Source: Lentisphaeria bacterium (GTDB lineage: Bacteria > Verrucomicrobiota > Lentisphaeria > Victivallales > GWF2-50-93). From it: DNA of 6,218 nt. Below, one piece after another: positions 5,260 through 6,218 of this stretch (position 1 is its first letter; each line of letters begins with the position of its first letter). The translations under genes and the position numbers were made by a program. The notes under the pieces are model-generated. The model had not been told where the DNA came from. It did no database searches and saw nothing but the letters and a program-made list of their open reading frames with translations. Where the stretch lies: contig JAGVIF010000394.1 of NCBI GenBank assembly GCA_020056205.1, positions 1 through 6,218 on the forward strand, in the 5' to 3' direction.

Positions 5260-6011
5260 AATTAAGAATAGCGATAGTCCTTGCCATCTCTGGGGTAATA
5301 GTCTTTATGATTGTTTTTGGCGGCTCTTTAAGAAATGCGTGCAGGGATTTTATTTCCCCTTTTCTTTTTTCATCGTCTGCGCCGAAAGCGATTGACGGAC
5401 AAGGGCTTGAGGGTTTTCAACTTGGGAGTTTCAAACATGTTTTCGCCTCTTTGCGCAGGGAAAACGCCGAACTGAGGGAACTCCTGAAGATAGGAAAAAT
5501 GCGCGATCACAGGATAGAAATAGCGCAGACAATAATAAGGGATCCTAAGAATTGGAGGAAGCGTCTTGTCATTGACAAAGGGAAAGACTGCGGGCTCGAA
5601 GTCGGGATGTTTGTGTTGTCGGCGAATGCCGTAGGCGGCATAGAAACAAAATATTCCGTGTCGGGAAGAATAGTGTCTGTTTCCGAACATTCTTCGGAGA
5701 TAGGGACGATATTCGACGAAATTTTTTCCATGAGTGTTATGATAGGAGAAGAGGGTATTCCAGCGGTACTCAGGGGGGGGGATTTGCCGGCCCTTGTGTA
5801 TTTTGACTCATCGCTTATAAAAGGGGGAGAATTTACCGTATTCAGTTCGCCGTATTCAGAATTTTCAGCGCCTTATATTCCGATAGGGACAACGATTATG
5901 GAGGAGGGAACTGATTTGTTTAAGTTAATAGACAGGCTTCCGTTCAATACTTGGGCGGATATTCAGAACATAAGATTTGTCATAATCCTGATTCCGCGGA
6001 CACCTCCCTGA
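5256..6011 (+). CDS. mreC: MreC-like rod shape-determining protein (short form)
   Basis: A 251-residue bitopic protein with the MreC layout. A single membrane segment lies at about 4-22. A short coiled-coil helix with SLRRENAELRELLKIG (65-80) precedes the beta-rich periplasmic core. Core signatures are AQTIIRDPKNWRKRLVIDKGKDCGLEVGMFV (90-120), VGGI (126-129), SGRIVSVSEHSSEIGTIFDE (136-155), FTVFSSPYSEFSAPYIPIGTTI (193-214) and the closing DIQNIRFVIIL (235-245). MreC oligomerises at the inner membrane and links MreB and MreD with penicillin-binding proteins and RodA during side-wall peptidoglycan synthesis. It is shorter than E. coli MreC (367 residues), with a brief coiled coil and no C-terminal tail. 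The ATG overlaps the upstream stop as ATGA; a strong AAAGGAGG (5233-5240) lies 15 bases upstream, unusually far, with GGGG at 5244-5247 nearer. A run of nine G (5773-5781) sits inside codons 173-176. No mreB or mreD is in the window, so the symbol reflects family, not proven function. Confidence 0.82.
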   Translation: MKLRIAIVLAISGVIVFMIVFGGSLRNACRDFISPFLFSSSAPKAIDGQGLEGFQLGSFKHVFASLRRENAELRELLKIGKMRDHRIEIAQTIIRDPKNWRKRLVIDKGKDCGLEVGMFVLSANAVGGIETKYSVSGRIVSVSEHSSEIGTIFDEIFSMSVMIGEEGIPAVLRGGDLPALVYFDSSLIKGGEFTVFSSPYSEFSAPYIPIGTTIMEEGTDLFKLIDRLPFNTWADIQNIRFVIILIPRTPP

Positions 6012-6056
6012 AAGGGCGGATTCTCCATAATGTCAGAATTCAGGAGTCAACGGAGG

Positions 6057-6076
6057 ACTGCGATTTTCGCAGTTTT
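6057..6076 (+). terminator. Probable rho-independent terminator of the trmB operon
   Basis: ACTGCGA (6057-6063) and TCGCAGT (6067-6073) form a perfect 7-bp stem with a TTT loop, followed by TTTATC so that the transcript has four U at and after the stem base. It begins 45 bases after the mreC-like stop and before the next repeat, the right place for the end of the operon. The short U-tract and moderate stem make it a fair rather than strong terminator. Confidence 0.55.
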
Positions 6077-6122
6077 ATCAAAATGAAACTTAATTGGCGC
6101 CGGAACTGGGATCGAATGCCGC

Positions 6123-6218
6123 TAAGTTAAGGATTTCGAAAAAAGTAACTCGGGTCTATCTGACCCGATAGTCGCGGGTCAAATAGACCCGCGCTACCTC
6201 GAAATGCGCATTAACTTA
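6123..6218. repeat. Nested palindromic element at the window edge
   Basis: The outer arms TAAGTTAA (6123-6130) and TTAACTTA (6211-6218) are perfect inverted repeats. Inside them ATTTCGA (6133-6139) pairs with TCGAAAT (6199-6205). The centre holds two hairpins: TCGGGTC / GACCCGA (6150-6156, 6162-6168) and CGCGGGTC / GACCCGCG (6173-6180, 6186-6193), each with a 5-base loop. The cores of the two hairpins are inverted copies of one sequence (GGGTCTATYTGACCC). Both arms end in the same sequence, so the right arm may continue past 6218. It carries no gene and resembles a BIME or a small non-autonomous mobile element. Confidence 0.65.

Noticed and set aside
6083..6130. Small gene of 15 codons after the terminator
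   Set aside because: Too short, without a ribosome site, and it runs into the arm of the palindromic element.
6123..6218. CRISPR or integron array beginning at the window end
   Set aside because: There are no regularly spaced direct repeats; the symmetry is inverted and nested, and the terminal boxes do not match attC consensus.

Overview
The window looks like a chromosomal segment of a Gram-negative-type bacterium, very probably uncultured. Three things suggest a member of the PVC group (Verrucomicrobiota, Lentisphaerota or Kiritimatiellota). First, a multi-pass membrane protein carries a run of six cysteines followed by an SLPYLWAVALLPV-like segment, which I associate from memory with that group. 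Second, the two exported proteins of unknown function have the look of that group. Third, the gaps hold GC-rich hairpin repeats of the GGAGGGTCGCG type. This placement is inference; there is no rRNA or other marker gene here.

Layout from left to right. Positions 1-62 hold a short tandem and dispersed repeat. A family 4 glycosyltransferase gene runs leftward (83-1168). A 349-bp divergent gap (1169-1517) carries a GC-rich hairpin and a candidate promoter for the glycosyltransferase. A small exported protein of unknown function runs rightward (1518-2111). A 298-bp convergent gap (2112-2409) is packed with palindromic repeats: three copies of one 25-bp hairpin unit (2157-2257) and a separate inverted-repeat structure (2311-2412). 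A polytopic membrane protein runs leftward (2410-3384). After a 65-bp divergent gap comes a tight rightward operon: trmB (3450-4046), an exported protein resembling a peptidase that has lost its active site (4057-5259, TTG start), and a short MreC-like protein (5256-6011, ATGA overlap). A probable rho-independent terminator follows (6057-6076). The window ends in a nested palindromic element (6123-6218) that is probably cut by the window edge.

The operon joins a tRNA-modifying enzyme (m7G46) to two envelope proteins. The MreC-like protein would act at the inner membrane in cell-shape control. The pseudo-peptidase is predicted to be exported, and because its frame overlaps the MreC start the two are probably translationally coupled and may work together. 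No mreB or mreD is visible here. The window holds no CRISPR array, recognisable transposase, integrase or RNA gene. The least ordinary features are the structured intergenic repeats, a nine-G tract inside the mreC-like gene, and the catalytically degenerate peptidase.
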